Shown: positions 25,333 to 36,931 of the stretch, piece by piece | Layout: each line of letters begins with the position of its first letter | Position numbering within the stretch: position 1 is the first letter of the stretch | Source of the DNA: Plecoglossus altivelis | Lineage: Eukaryota; Chordata; Actinopteri; Osmeriformes; Plecoglossidae | DNA: 64,000 nt | Direction of reading: 5' to 3' | Assembly (NCBI GenBank): GCA_036571765.1 | Contig: BROE01000001.1 | Span: 13,141,978-13,205,977 of the forward strand | Translations under genes and position numbers: made by a program | The notes under the pieces: model-generated | Told to the model about the DNA's origin: nothing | The model's input: the letters and a program-made list of their open reading frames with translations, nothing else | The model's database searches: none

Positions 25333-25420
25333 GCATTTACATTTACCCTACTCATTTACTAGATGCTTTTAGCTAAAGCGATGTAGCCTACACATATTAC
25401 ATCGGAACTTAAGGTAAGTG
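25333..25420. mobile_element. Degenerate dispersed fish repeat fragment
   Basis: TTTACATTTACCCTACTCAT then TTACTAGATGCTTTTAGCTA and AAGCGATGTAGCC resembles the motif series 'ACATTTAGTCATTTAGCAGACGC... AAGCGACTTACA' that I know as a very abundant repeat in teleost genomes. The copy is short and diverged, no ends were found, and its transposon class is not determined. Confidence 0.45.
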
Positions 25421-25566
25421 CAGCACATAAACAACAGCGGAGTTCTGACAGTATTTCAGCGGTTACGGCCAAGGTAGTGTCTTTCCCTACAGTGCAACTA
25501 TAACACCTTCCTATCTTGTACAAGGGCTCATGCCAGAGTGTGTGAGGTACGTGTGTGTTTGTTTTA

Positions 25567-25570
25567 TATA

Positions 25571-25602
<32 letters not shown>

Positions 25603-25627
25603 CGTGTGTGTGCGTGCGCGCGTGCAG
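25567..25627. repeat. (GT)n(GC)n microsatellite, Z-DNA prone
   Basis: GT run passing into GCGCGCGCGC, then GT and GTGCGCGCGTGC. Confidence 0.9.
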
Positions 25628-26027
25628 CAATCTGCATACCAGTGAGGTGTACTTGGTGCACCCCCCCACCCCCCACACCCCCATTCCCCCATAATGCATC
25701 ACTGTCAAGGTGGCCTGTAATTATAGAGGTATTACTGTGTAATTACTGAAATAGGTCTCCTCATCTATCAAACCTGCATCGTTGGCCATCGTTGGAAAAA
25801 CCCCAGAATACGGTCATTATTCATATCTGGATGTATGTGAATATGTGACAAACACCACATTTTTAAGATCATTTGGAGGTAGACATTGGGATTTCACTTT
25901 GTGTTTCAGTTTACACAACCAATTTAGTTAATAACCAATGGAGAAATGGAGAAATCCTGTTTATTAAATATGTACATCAGGATAACATGTTGGGACAGAA
26001 AGGGCCTCTGTTCTGGGTCCTGTGGAC

Positions 26028-26312
26028 AGTGGAGGGCTGTCCTGGGACAGGCCTGTATATAAACCTAGGGGCAACGAGGGTCTTGTGAAACAGAGGAGGG
26101 CTGTCCTGGGACAGGCCTGTATATAAACCTAGGGGCAGCGAGGGTCTTGTGGACAGTGGAGGGCTGTCCTGGGACAGGCCTGTATATAAACCTAGGGGCA
26201 GCGAGGGTCTTGTGAAACAGAGGAGGGCTGTCCTGGGACAGGCCTGTATATAAACCTAGGGGCAGCGAGGGTCCTGTGAACAGAGGAGGGCTGTCCTGGG
26301 ACAGGCCTGTGT
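26028..26312. repeat. 5 x 64-bp minisatellite with TATATAAA in four units
   Basis: Units begin near 26037, 26101, 26164, 26228 and 26291 and read CTGTCCTGGGACAGGCCTGT then ATATAAACCTAGGGGCAGCG. CTGTCCTGGGACAG is an inverted repeat (CTGTCC/GGACAG). The first four units contain TATATAAA; the fifth diverges after GGCCTGT. Differences between units are few (AACG/AGCG; GTGGACAGT/GTGAAACAGA). Minus-strand frames across it are repeat translation. Confidence 0.9.
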
Positions 26313-26464
26313 AAATCAACAGATATAAAAGCTGTCGTCTTTGAGGAGGAAGCTCTGTGGTGGTGGAGACTCAGTTGCAGCTTTGATCTCCTCCTGCTCC
26401 GCTCAGAGGTCAAAGGTCAGAGGTCGGCAGGGCGAAAGCTGCTGGTGAGAGGGCAAAGAGACGC

Positions 26465-26815
26465 ACGCCGCCACACACACACACACTACCACACACACAC
26501 ACTACCACACACACTCACACTAACACACACTACCACATGCACACACTACCACGCACACACATTACTACACACACACACACTACCACAAACACACACACTA
26601 CCACAAACACACATTACCACACACACACACTACCACACACACACCCACCCATTGCACACACCACACACACTATACTCGAACACACTCACACAACACAGAC
26701 TACCAAAGACCCACACATTACCACACACACACGCACACAACAGAAAACACGCATTAACTGCCACACACACTCACATTCACACACCTGTGCACACAGAGAT
26801 TATACCTAAGCATTA
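26465..26815. repeat. CA-rich array with CACTACCACA units
   Basis: About 350 bp of ACACAC interrupted by CTACCACA and similar words. His/Thr-rich frames are artefacts. Confidence 0.9.
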
Positions 26816-27255
26816 GGACAAGGACAGACTCGCAACACACATGTGATTCCACATGTGAACACAAAAACATACCGTGTGTAAGTGTTAACATGTTGGATGT
26901 ATGAGTGTGTAGGTTCACGTGTGCTAGGTAAGACAATTGGAAATCTGGTGTGTCGAAATGATAAAAGGTTACAAATCACCTAACCATGTAATCTACTTAT
27001 AGGATGCTGCTATTTTGGGCTTTTTAAGACCGTATTCTGTTGTGCATCTAAACAGGTCATGATACTCAATCATGCTCAGGAATTTAAGAGACGTCAGTTG
27101 AGGCTAGAGGGAAATCTTATTGTGAACAATTCTCAACGTTCAACCTGGCAGATTCGTTGAAACGGTAAACGTGATTAAAATAACGCACTCAGCAAGTATG
27201 ATTATGTCTTAAATACCTGCAATTGCGAATTCTTTCTCCTTGTCTCTGATGGTTG

Positions 27256-27281
27256 AGATTACACACACACGTACGCACGCG

Positions 27282-27313
<32 letters not shown>

Positions 27314-27316
27314 TAC
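27256..27316. repeat. (CA)n with CG-rich core
   Basis: ACACACACGTACGCACGCGC followed by a CA run; alternating purine-pyrimidine throughout. Confidence 0.9.
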
Positions 27317-27319
27317 AGA

Positions 27320-28400
27320 TAATGATATCAGAGAACACTATGAACAGATGTGTGTCAATAGTAATTTCCTGATTGGAGTCAGTTGACTGAGGATCAGCTA
27401 TCCTTGAAAAGACACACACCCACACATTCCAGTACTATTACTCCTATTCATGAGATGTAATGTTACTGTAATGTTACTGTAATGTTTCTGTAATGTTATT
27501 ACGATGCGACTGTTCTTAAGTTTGTTTGACAACTTGGTTGACAAATTACTGACAATTTTTTTAACTTTCAGTCCTTTTTTTAAAACACAACTATCTGTAC
27601 TTGTCTGTACGTCTTACATTTTCAGACCAGCCTCATTTCTTTCGTTTTCATCTGCATTTAGTGGTATGATGAAAAGTAATTATTCTCGCTGCGCTCCGTT
27701 TTTTCAATTCCTGGCTCTCACGCGCAGCAAACGTATGGCAGTCTATGAAGCTACCATGGAGACGAGCTGAAACGCAATCACACTGCAAGTGTGCTGCGTG
27801 TCTATAGTGTATTTTTGTATTCATGTATTAAAAATGATGTAAGGTCCAGTTAGCAGCACGACAACAAAACAAGTATGGCTACTTTTTAGTATACGTACTT
27901 CTTCACTTTACTCTGAGTGGAAAAAGTGTAGTTAGAACTTCAACGTCTAAACATGAGTGTCTGTACTTCGTCTGGACTGAAGGATGTGTGTACTTGAGCC
28001 ATCTCTGCCTCTTCGCGGGGACACTAATGTTTCCTCGGACTTCTTAACTATTATTTTATGCAGTAGCAGAAGCTTTTTCGTTTATGGGACAGCTGTTGCC
28101 AGAAACACAAAAGCTTTTAGAGACAATTTCTTACTGTGAACTTTGAATGAATGTTTGATGACCACGGTTAAGTCAGTCAGACCCATAGAACCAAACATAA
28201 AGAACGTAAAAAAGCGAATGTCATTGCCGACCGGTCATTGACGTTTTACGCATAATCATCAGTGTGGTTGTGGCACGTGATTGACATACATGTTCAAAAA
28301 CAATAGCTCCGTGTAAAACGATGTTTCGATAAGGGAAGAATCGAAAACATTCGACAAAGGTTTAATTCTTTGGCGGAGTGAACGGCCAGAGCATGAATTA
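27320..28400. other. Unique intergenic sequence, no gene seen
   Basis: A small TAATGTTACTG tandem repeat sits at about 27457-27502. The remainder is unique, with no credible open frame. Confidence 0.5.
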
Positions 28401-29120
28401 TTGATGTCCCAACCCTGAGCTGTGAGCGTGCGCGAGGGCGCACCGGTGTCATTCGCTCCTGCCTCCGTAGCGAACAGTCGGTGAGAGTTCTCGTGTTGAA
28501 GGAGGAATTTGGGGAGTGGAAATACCACTGTTGCTTTCTCAGCTTGGCGTCTACAGCGGTGACTGACTCCTCTCACATTTTCACTCCGGCGGTCAGACGC
28601 ATCGCATCGAAAACCGGGAGACTCGCGCAGCACAAAAGCAGAAGATTTCCCGACGCTACCGTCGAACTGTTCATCTTATTGCTTCGTTTTCATACGACTC
28701 GGTTGTTTTCTGTGTGAGCAGATCGCGTGAATCTGCGGTATTGATCACTGGAACTGGCTCTGTTTCTTTCTGCTTGAGGTATTTTTAAGAACAGTTTATT
28801 GACAGATAACGGTAAACAGCCGTGCCGTTTATGAGCGACTGGATTCCGTTGAGTCGTCATCGTACACATTTGGATTATTTTATTCGAAATGGCAAGTTTT
28901 TAGGAAGTGAAGCACGACTTGCGGAAGAGACAGGACACAGCGGTTGAAAGACACAGGATGCTGGCAACCTAAAGAATTCTGTCGAATTCCCCCCACACTT
29001 TTAAGACATCTGGTCGTTTTGCTTTTCTTCGTAGGCTAAACCAAAAAGGATTCGACCGGGATTTTTGTTTTTGTTTGTTTTTTTGTTTTTAATAGGATGT
29101 ATGTTATTTACAACCCAACG
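28401..29120 (+). promoter_or_regulatory. Probable nrp1 promoter and 5'UTR
   Basis: The segment directly upstream of the nrp1 start is repeat-poor and CpG-containing, especially 28420-28740 (for example GTGCGCGAGGGCGCACCGG). No convincing TATA box at a fixed distance was seen, so initiation may be dispersed. The transcription start cannot be placed from sequence alone, and a non-coding upstream exon is possible. T-rich text (TTTTTGTTTTTG) lies at about 29060-29090, just before the start codon. Confidence 0.4.
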
Positions 29121-29187
29121 ATGCATTGTGGATTTCTGTTGTTCTTTTTCACTCATATCATCTTTGTTGCTTCCTTGACTCAAAGTG
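29121..29187 (+). CDS. nrp1: nrp1 exon 1: start codon and signal peptide
   Basis: Encodes MHCGFLLFFFTHIIFVASLT-Q-S, a short N-terminus with a strongly hydrophobic core typical of a secretory signal peptide, plus the first base of codon 23. The donor is AGTG|GTAAGTGG, close to consensus, and leaves phase 1. An in-frame ATG at 29097 would add eight residues (MYVIYNPT). Both ATGs have A at -3. I chose 29121 because it places a normal signal peptide at the N-terminus and matches how I recall fish nrp1a beginning. The predicted cleavage is near residue 22, just before the DKCGD start of CUB a1. Confidence 0.85.
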
Positions 29188-29666
29188 GTAAGTGGCGACT
29201 TTAAGACGAATATTTTCATCTAGTAAGAGAACATTGTCACAGTTTAACACCGCGCACGGACTCACCTGTTCGGGCTAAGCCGCGGTAGCCGGTTCCCCCC
29301 GGGGTTCCGTTTGCGCATCTGTGTGACATGCAGGGCATTCGAAAACCCGCTCATAAAAACACATAGATACAATTGCTTTTATTTTGTTGCGTTTTTTACT
29401 GTAAATTCCGGTGGCATTATCGATGACAAGCTTAAACAAAGCAATGTGTTGTCATTTTAACGACAACCCCATAACATCGTAAAAAGGAAACGTACGGACA
29501 GGTCTTCTTGTTATCCAGATAGGTTTTTACTGATTTTCAATCCAGGTTAAGAAGTATTCTCACAATTCATAATAACGTTTGCAGATGAAACGTGCAGTAA
29601 TGGACTGATTGATCATTGGGGAGCGGCTGATCCCCTATCGATATTCTTAAAGAAAGACCCCTCCAA

Positions 29667-29703
<37 letters not shown>

Positions 29704-29828
29704 ACACCCGCACATACCCGCTTACACCTGACCCATTCTCCTTTCCCCCCTCATTCATTTAGATATTCGGTTGTCAATTATCCCATTGTTCTCGTCAATA
29801 ACCCCTCTGTATTTGTTTTCATACGCAG
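29188..29828 (+). other. nrp1 intron 1 (641 bp)
   Basis: GT-AG intron, phase 1. It contains a (CA)n run at about 29669-29702 and a T/C-rich region before the acceptor TACGCAG. Nothing else is recognised. Confidence 0.9.
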
Positions 29829-30003
29829 ATAAATGTGGAGATAACATTGAAATAACGACCGCAGACTATCTTACTTCGCCTGGATACCCGACGGCGTATC
29901 CACCGTCACAGCAGTGCGTGTGGGTGATACAAGCTCCGGAGCCTGGACAGAAGATTCTTATAAACTTCAACCCGCATTTCGATCTGGAAGACCGGGATTG
30001 CAA
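29829..30003 (+). CDS. nrp1: nrp1 exon 2: first part of CUB domain a1
   Basis: Codons 23-81 (last codon split after two bases), beginning DKCGDNIEITTADYLTSPGY and ending with NFNPHFDLEDRDCK. The LTSPGYP and NFNPHFDLEDRDC blocks are signatures of neuropilin CUB a1. C25, C52 and C80 are three of the four a1 disulfide cysteines. Acceptor CGCAG|AT; donor GCAA|GTAAGC (phase 2). The a1 domain contributes to semaphorin binding in the receptor complex. No frameshift or stop. Confidence 0.97.
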
Positions 30004-30312
30004 GTAAGCGCCGCTCTTTTTTGAGTTGAGATGTTGTGTTGCGACTTCGCCACCTATTGGTCGTTGAATTTTTCTTTTTATGTGTGTGTGTGTGCGCGGC
30101 GTGTATAGCGCGGGGAACTGCTATGGTGAACTGTTTTGAAAGATTTGACAACATGGATTTTAATTTCTGACAAGACGTTATTGTTTATGTTTAAAAAAAT
30201 TATTATGGGATGTGAGCAGTCTCGTGAACGTACTTTTCTGAGTTGTTAGTCGCTTCCGCACATCAGAGGCTAACCTTTTAATGAGATGTGACTATTGATT
30301 AGCATAATAAAT

Positions 30313-30344
<32 letters not shown>

Positions 30345-30356
30345 ACACACACACAG
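30313..30356. repeat. (CA)n microsatellite
   Basis: ACACAC run with one CATACA interruption, in intron 2. Confidence 0.9.
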
Positions 30357-31984
30357 CTACGGTACTTTCACAAACACACACGCTTATACATGAATCCTCA
30401 CAAAAGTGCATGTGTTCACAAACATCCATAAATAACCAACATTTTATAATAGTCTCTGTCTTTTTTTAATGCTCAATAAACTGTGAGCGTAAATCTGGCC
30501 CGTCTGACTAGCGCAGTCTGGCAGATGAGGACCACGACTACTATAGGATCGTGTTTCTCCATCAAGGGACCGATAAAACGTTAGCAGTTCTTTAGCGGAC
30601 TGACAGATACGGCCCTCTACACGGAGCAAGTGGGTTTTAGTGTAGTACTGGATCCCGTCCCGTTGCATTAAGCATCCTAGATTGGAGGAGCCTAGTGTAC
30701 AATCTGGCTGTTGTGTGAAATGATATTGGATGATGATTGGGTGTGTCTCATAGTTCTAGCTTGGCAGAAATGGATGTTGTTTTTGGGTTGAAGTCAAACG
30801 TTTAAAATATGCCAAATGAAGGGTCTTGGCGCGACCACAATTCCACTTGAGGTTTCCGGAAGAAATTCTAGACGATGTCCTGTCGTCAACGAGCGACGGC
30901 TAACTGCAGAAACACGATGCTAGAATTTGAAAGTTGTCGATGAGTCGGTGACTTGTGAGTGAAACGGGCACTTTAAACACACCTACACGGGGGTCACACT
31001 ATCAGAGTAGGCCAAGCTGACTCTACCACCCCGCTATCTCCAGGCAGGACGATCATCTTCACATTTAGAGAAACGCGTTTTCTGAATTCCTCTAACATCA
31101 GATAGCACGTCAGGGGAATTTAGAGAGCTTTCTCCAGCTCCCTCTTCTTAATTCAATTAAATACTAAATAGGACACACATGTCTGTATGTCATAAAACAT
31201 GGCGGCAATCAACCTAACTGACACACCGTCCACTTGTAAAACGAGATAGGCTCCTCCGCTTCCAACATCTGTACTATAAAACTTCTTTTTTTTAAAGGAA
31301 GAGGGGTGTATAATTATATTTCCTAAATACAACCTCTTTATGAATACATATTTTGTAAGGCTGGAGTGAACGCTTTTATTTTTAGGTCTTTTTCCCTTTA
31401 ATCTGTACTTAGAAATATGGACAATCCAGAGAGGAAGAACATTTTTGAACTTTTCGACGGCATAACTGACGACCTAACGTTCGGTGAACTGACATCATTA
31501 CCGATAACATAAACCAAGCTGTTGTCTGATTTGTCGGAGACTCCAGACCAGTTAGAGGCAGGCCCCTACACAGTCTCCTCTCATTCTTCACAAAAATAGC
31601 AACCAATTAAAAGATTCCCCATTCAATTGGCAAAGTGCAAGTAGGCTCCTGTTGAGTAAATCCCTTGGTCATGGAATGGTTCAGATCTCATTATATGTTA
31701 ACCAAACGTATTTATCATGCTTGATACCACAGCAAACCCAGTCAATATGCCCAAAGCCATTATATTGTAATAAGGTGTACAAATGAATTGAACATTGAAT
31801 GGGACCGTCCTACTTGTTGATGGCATTCATTAGTAAAGACTACAGACATCCTCGTGGATCGAAAGACACTGGTTGCAAAGATCTGGATTAAAGGTGGGAA
31901 CGACTGACGGAAAGATGGGGAGAATAAGAGAGAGACAGAGAGATTTATGATAGAAACTGTATGTATTTATAGATGCATATTTTG

Positions 31985-32105
31985 AACGGAGGAATGTATG
32001 GAGAGAGAGAGGTAGAGAGAGAGAGAGAACGGTGGGGAGAGTGAGAGAGAGAGACAGGAAACAAGAGAGAGAGAGAGGAAAGGAGAGAGGGAGATTAAGA
32101 GACGA
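31985..32105. repeat. (GA)n-rich tract
   Basis: GAGAGA with GTAGAG and GACAGG interruptions; intron 2. Confidence 0.8.
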
Positions 32106-33205
32106 AAAGAGATTCTTGAAATCCCTGGGTAGGAGGTGGTTGGATCAACTGTCCCTTCCAGCCCAGAAGCTTCCAGCTGGATCATCAGATGAGAAGGACC
32201 CCGATCACAGGACCAACATCTCCATAGGCCTCACCAGTCATAAGAAAAACACACAAACAGCTCTTTCAATCGGACGCTTGGCTGGCATTTGGGGCAGGAT
32301 AATGAGAGATATTATGATGCTTGATGCTGAAGTCCCCCTGGGGTATGAAAGGAGTGTAGACAGCTTGTTCCAGTGAGTTGTTTTTTGATCCTTCAAGGTT
32401 TTCAGATGTGGGTTTTTTTGTTGTTTGGTGTACTTCACTGGACAGTGGAACTGACTTAGGTTTATGGAAACTGTCGAGGCATTTGGGGTGAAAGGAGGTT
32501 TTGAACATTTTGAACTTGAGTGTGACACTAGACAGGATGAGATGCCTTTTCTGTTCAGCGTGGTAAGACTGGTTAACCCAGACTGCCAACAAAGCGCTGG
32601 TCATCTTTTATTGTTCCTCGTACTGTGGAAAAGAATACAAACAAGCTTAGTTCAAAAATGCACCACGTGGCTCTGTTCTAATGTGGCTTTGGACCACGCT
32701 GTCCTTCAGGAGTGGAGAGGCAGGGGGTTACAACAATGTTGTCACTCTCCAGAGCTTCACCAGACGATGGCTGATGGCTGGTTTTCGTTTGGTTTGTGTT
32801 GTTGCTGCTTCTGGTTAGTTTGTGGTCATGATCCTGAAAAGAAGGATTTGAAGGGTTCGGACTTTGACAATCTCCAGTTTGTTTGCGGACAAGCACCGTG
32901 CATGATGCGTTTTTCACTCACAAGTTGACAGGAGACAAATTTGTTGAAGTGGCTGAGATGTATTTGATTAGATGGCTAATGTTGTCTCTCTTATTACGCA
33001 CGTCAATTTTATTTTTGAAAGGTAATTAGTAGCTGATGAAGTCCCACATTTTGTAATTAATCTCTCTGTTATTTTCCCTGGGTTCGTTAAGAGATAATTA
33101 CTGAATGCATAAAAGGAGGTATAAATAAAACATTTGCGGTAACAGAGCACAAAAACTTGGGTCATGTTGCATTAGTTTTACCATTAAGAGTGCATGGAGG
33201 ATATA

Positions 33206-33512
33206 GCTGGTGGAGGGATATTTAATAGAGAGAGGAGGTGGTAAGTTGGGCTGGTGGAGGGATATTTAAGAGAGAGGGGAGGTGGTAAGTAGGGCTGGTG
33301 GAGGGATATTTAAGAGAGAGAGGAGGTGGTAAGTTGGGCTGGTGGAGGGATATTTAAGAGAGAGAGGAGGTAGGGTTGGTGGAGGGATATTGGAGAGAGG
33401 AGGTGGTAAGTGGGGCTGGTGGAGGGTTATTGGAGAGAGAGAGGAGGTAAGTAGGGCTGGTGGAGGGATATTGGAGAGAGGAGGAGGTAAGTAGGGCTGG
33501 TGGAGGGATACT
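33206..33512. repeat. Minisatellite of about 45 bp, ~7 units
   Basis: Units read GCTGGTGGAGGGATATTTAA then GAGAGAGAGGAGGTGGTAAG. Later units lose the TTTAA part and become shorter. Minus-strand Pro/Ser/Thr-rich frames are artefacts. Confidence 0.88.
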
Positions 33513-33769
33513 GGAATCCACAGGCTGCGCTGTCAAGTCAGTCCGGTTCAAACTAACTGTGACCTCTATGATAAAAGAGCCTCTGTTCTTCCTTGTTGTC
33601 TCTCGCCCTGAGGCAGGGGGTTTCTCACCGCTCGCCTCTTCCTTCTGCTTTCTGTCTGTCTTTCTTTCTTTTCTTCTTTCAGGTCATCCTTTTCTCTCTC
33701 TTCTTCTCACGCCTTCGTTCTTTCTCTCCACAGTTTGTGAGCCTCTTGTTCTCCTTAACATTGCTTGTT

Positions 33770-33774
33770 TGTTA

Positions 33775-33813
<39 letters not shown>

Positions 33814-34363
33814 GCTCTTCCCTCTTTCACACCTTTTTCTTTGTGTTCCTGTTTGTCTTTCCTGTGTGTTATGTTTTTCACCACAATCTGTTTCTGCTTC
33901 CTTTTCAATGAGGGGGATTTCTATTTAAGTGCTCCCAATATGTTCTGTCTTTCTCTCAATGTCTATGTCATTCTATCTCGTTAAGTCTCCATCTCTCCAT
34001 CGCTTTCCTTTTCACATTCTATCCTCCATGTCTTTCTGTCTTTCTGTCTCTCTCTCTCCCGTCTCTCTCTCCCCCCTCTCCCCCCCTCTCTCTCCCCTCT
34101 CTCTCTTTCTCTCCCCTCTCTCTCTCTCTCTCTCTCTCCCCCCTCTCTCTCTCCTCTCTCCCCCCCTCTCTCTCTCTTAACTTGTCTGTCACGCTGTCTT
34201 TTTCATCCCCTCTGTGGGGTCTTGCTTGTATCAGAGTGGTGATGACACGCAGCAGTAGTCAGTCTGAGCATGGTGACATCGTCCATGTTCAACACATCCC
34301 AAAAGCAGAGTTCATGCCGAACCCAAGTTCATCCTCCCACTACAACGCGCTTTCCAATTCATC
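33770..34363. repeat. Segment duplicated across an N gap, copy 1
   Basis: Begins TGTTATTTTCTCTCTC and ends CAATTCATC immediately before the N run. The same succession of words recurs at 34374-34911: Ttc(t)TGTTCCTGTTTGTC, CAATGAGGGGGATT, TATGTTCTGTC, TCGTTAAGT, then CTGTCACGCTGTCTT and the AACGCGCTTTCCAATTCAT block. Confidence 0.9.
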
Positions 34364-34373
34364 NNNNNNNNNN
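34364..34373. other. Assembly gap (10 N)
   Basis: Ten Ns inside intron 2; the placeholder length does not measure the true gap. Its flanks start and end the duplicated segment. Confidence 0.99.
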
Positions 34374-34911
34374 TGTTATTTTTCTCTCTCTCTCTCTCTT
34401 CTTTGCCTTCCTCTTTTTACTTTTTTCCCTTCTTTTGGTTTCGTGTTTGTCTTCCTGTGTGGTATGTTTTTTCACCCACATCTGTTTCTGGTCTTCCTTT
34501 CCAATGAGGGGGGATTTTATTTACGTGCTGCAATATGTTCTGTCATCTCTCTCAATGCTCTACTGTCATTCTATATCGTTAAGTTCCCCATTCTTCCTCG
34601 TTTCCCCTTTCACATGTCCCTATCTTATGTTTTCTGTTTTCTTCTCTCCTAAATCGTCTCCTCTTCCAACATCTCCCCCCCTCTCGTCTCTCCTCTTCTC
34701 TGCTCTTCCCCCCCTCTCTCTCTCTTAACTTGTCTGTCACGCTGTCTTCTTCATCCCCTCTGTGGGGTCTTGCTTGTATCAGAGCGGTGATGACACGCAG
34801 CAGTAGTCAGTCTGAGCATGGTGACATCGTCCATGTTCAACACATCCCAAAAGCAGAGTTCATGCCGAACCCAAGTTCATCCTCCCACTACAACGCGCTT
34901 TCCAATTCATC
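34374..34911. repeat. Segment duplicated across an N gap, copy 2
   Basis: Repeats 33770-34363 with many single-base insertions and deletions in the first 350 bp but near identity in the last 180 bp. That uneven error pattern suggests uncorrected long-read sequence used near the gap, not evolutionary divergence. Confidence 0.85.
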
Positions 34912-35196
34912 ATCAATAGGCTGTGTTTACGTAGATGCTGTAGATTAGCCTGGTATGGTTGAAGACTCTCTCTCTATGGGAAGATTTTCCATCTTAAAGC
35001 AGCAGATGTTTACTCAAGAGAAAAGCAATTTCAGTCATCCTCTCTTTTAAATTATGAAGGAGTGGCGTCATTGTTTAGATGTATGGTACCAAACAAGTAT
35101 GGCCTCTCTCTCTGATCACTAAATAAAGAAACTTGCGTGTTCTGTTTACTTTCACGCGCACACACACACATACAAACATACAAAAACACTGTCACA

Positions 35197-35197
<1 letters not shown>

Positions 35198-35265
<68 letters not shown>

Positions 35266-35268
35266 ACT
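35198..35268. repeat. (CT)n(CA)n compound microsatellite
   Basis: A CT run of about 30 bp passes directly into a CA run of about 36 bp. Confidence 0.9.
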
Positions 35269-36167
35269 GTTTCAAATGCGTTCTCCTTTATACACTTTAA
35301 TGTGCACACATGGAGGCTGTCATGTCTCGTACATGCAAACTCTCAGACACGCACAATCTTTTTCTCACAATAACGCTCTTCTCAGACACACAAGCTCTCT
35401 CTAATGTACACAGACAACATCAGTCTTCCATCTAAAGTGCACTTGAGGAACTGCGGCCCTTATGGTTATCCTACTGATCAGCCAACTGAGCAGTCAAATG
35501 AAAACAACATGTCAGATTAGTTCCTAACGAGCAGATTAATGAGGAGAGAGTTTAGAGTTTATAGTCACAGCAGTGACATCTCTCTCGCTCACTCGCCTCT
35601 CTCCCTTTCTCTCCTCGCCCTCTCCCTCCCACTCTTTTTTGACTCCCCCCCCCCACCCTCTCTCACTCTCTCTCCTCTCTCTGTATATATATAAATATAG
35701 CTCCAAACGCTGGATTTATTTAGTGCCCTCACAGCCAGATGTCTTCAAAGCATTTCAGATTCCTGGCCGTGGGAGAGCTGTTAGTTAAGTGTGTTGTGTG
35801 TCAGACACAGAGAGCGTCACTCCTCGGCGTCGTCTTTGATGAGAGCGAGCGGCACTGCTCTGCCTGCGGGGGGAAAAAAAAACAGGAAAATATCTTTAGA
35901 TTTCCTTTGCGTGCGTTTATGTCGTTATTATAAGTTAGTGACAAAAGTTTCAGTTGATCCCGTCACTATTTAAACGGCCTGATGAAACGTCTTCCGTTGT
36001 CTAAGAGGCTCGTTTCGTAACCAGAGCTCGTTGCCATGTTTTGACCATGTGTCAATATCACAGGACAACCAAACTGACCTTCCTCTTCCATAAATAGAAC
36101 TTTTCACTTCCCCTCTCACAACACAACATCGTTTAGGTGCCTCTGGAGACAGATGCAAGAATGCCAG

Positions 36168-36180
36168 AGGTGAAAGGTCA
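36168..36180 (+). promoter_or_regulatory. DR1-type nuclear receptor half-site pair
   Basis: AGGTGAAAGGTCA is two AGGTCA-like half-sites with a one-base spacer, the DR1 arrangement bound by RXR heterodimers or HNF4. About 100 bp downstream, near 36283-36294, CAAAATGGCCGCC matches the YY1 core. Both lie in a repeat-free part of intron 2. Function is not shown. Confidence 0.25.
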
Positions 36181-36595
36181 AGCAGTGGGAACTGAGTTCA
36201 GTGATCACACAGACGTGTCTTCAACTCCGCCGCTCCTCCGGTCCTTCAGCGTAACCGACAGGAAACCCATCTCGTTTGATCCAAAATGGCCGCCGAGCCC
36301 CAGTGCTGAGGGGCCCGGGTGGACAATGAGGGGTCTATCCTGGATGTTGGTGCTGAGGAGCGGAGGAATGTGTCCCGTCTCCTTCTTTAGACCGTCCCTC
36401 AGGGCGAACCTCCCGGTCTGTCTGGACTCACAGAGACGCTTTGTTTGTCGTCGGGACGGACAGGACGGTGGCCTCCCAGCCAATGGGATCGTGAAGCAGG
36501 GCACAGCATCGCCGTGTAGCTGGGGTTGGGACAGTTGTTGGAGCAGATAGTGATCTGGTAGGAAAATAAAACAGAGTTCTGAGAGGAGTGCACAC

Positions 36596-36722
36596 TGGAA
36601 GGGGCTGTTAGGCGATTGGTTAGGAACGGACTTAGGTAGGAGGGGCTGCGAGGTGATTGGTTAGGAATGTACTTGAGGGAAGCGGTGCTGTGAGGTGATT
36701 GGTTAGAAATGAACGTAAGCGG
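36596..36722. repeat. About 3 x 48-bp tandem repeat
   Basis: Units share GTGATTGGTTAGGAA preceded by GGGCTG(T/C)GAG; intron 2. Each contains ATTGG, a reverse CCAAT word. Confidence 0.8.
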
Positions 36723-36931
36723 TGGGGGCTCCAGTGAGGTGTCACTGGAGGTCTGTGAGTTAGTGTCAGTGTGACTAAACATTTATTATGCACTGGTTGT
36801 TGATTCTTGCTTCTTGACTTGGTTTTTGTTTTGTTCTGTGGATGGTGGATGCTCTGTGGGAGGTCTTCAGACGCTTCTGGTACCTCTCCACCACCCTGGG
36901 CCCACCCACCTGGTAGCGCCGGGCCAGACAG

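Noticed and set aside
29097..29120. Upstream in-frame ATG as the nrp1 start
   Set aside because: It adds MYVIYNPT before the hydrophobic signal; the downstream ATG gives a normal signal peptide. Not strictly excluded.
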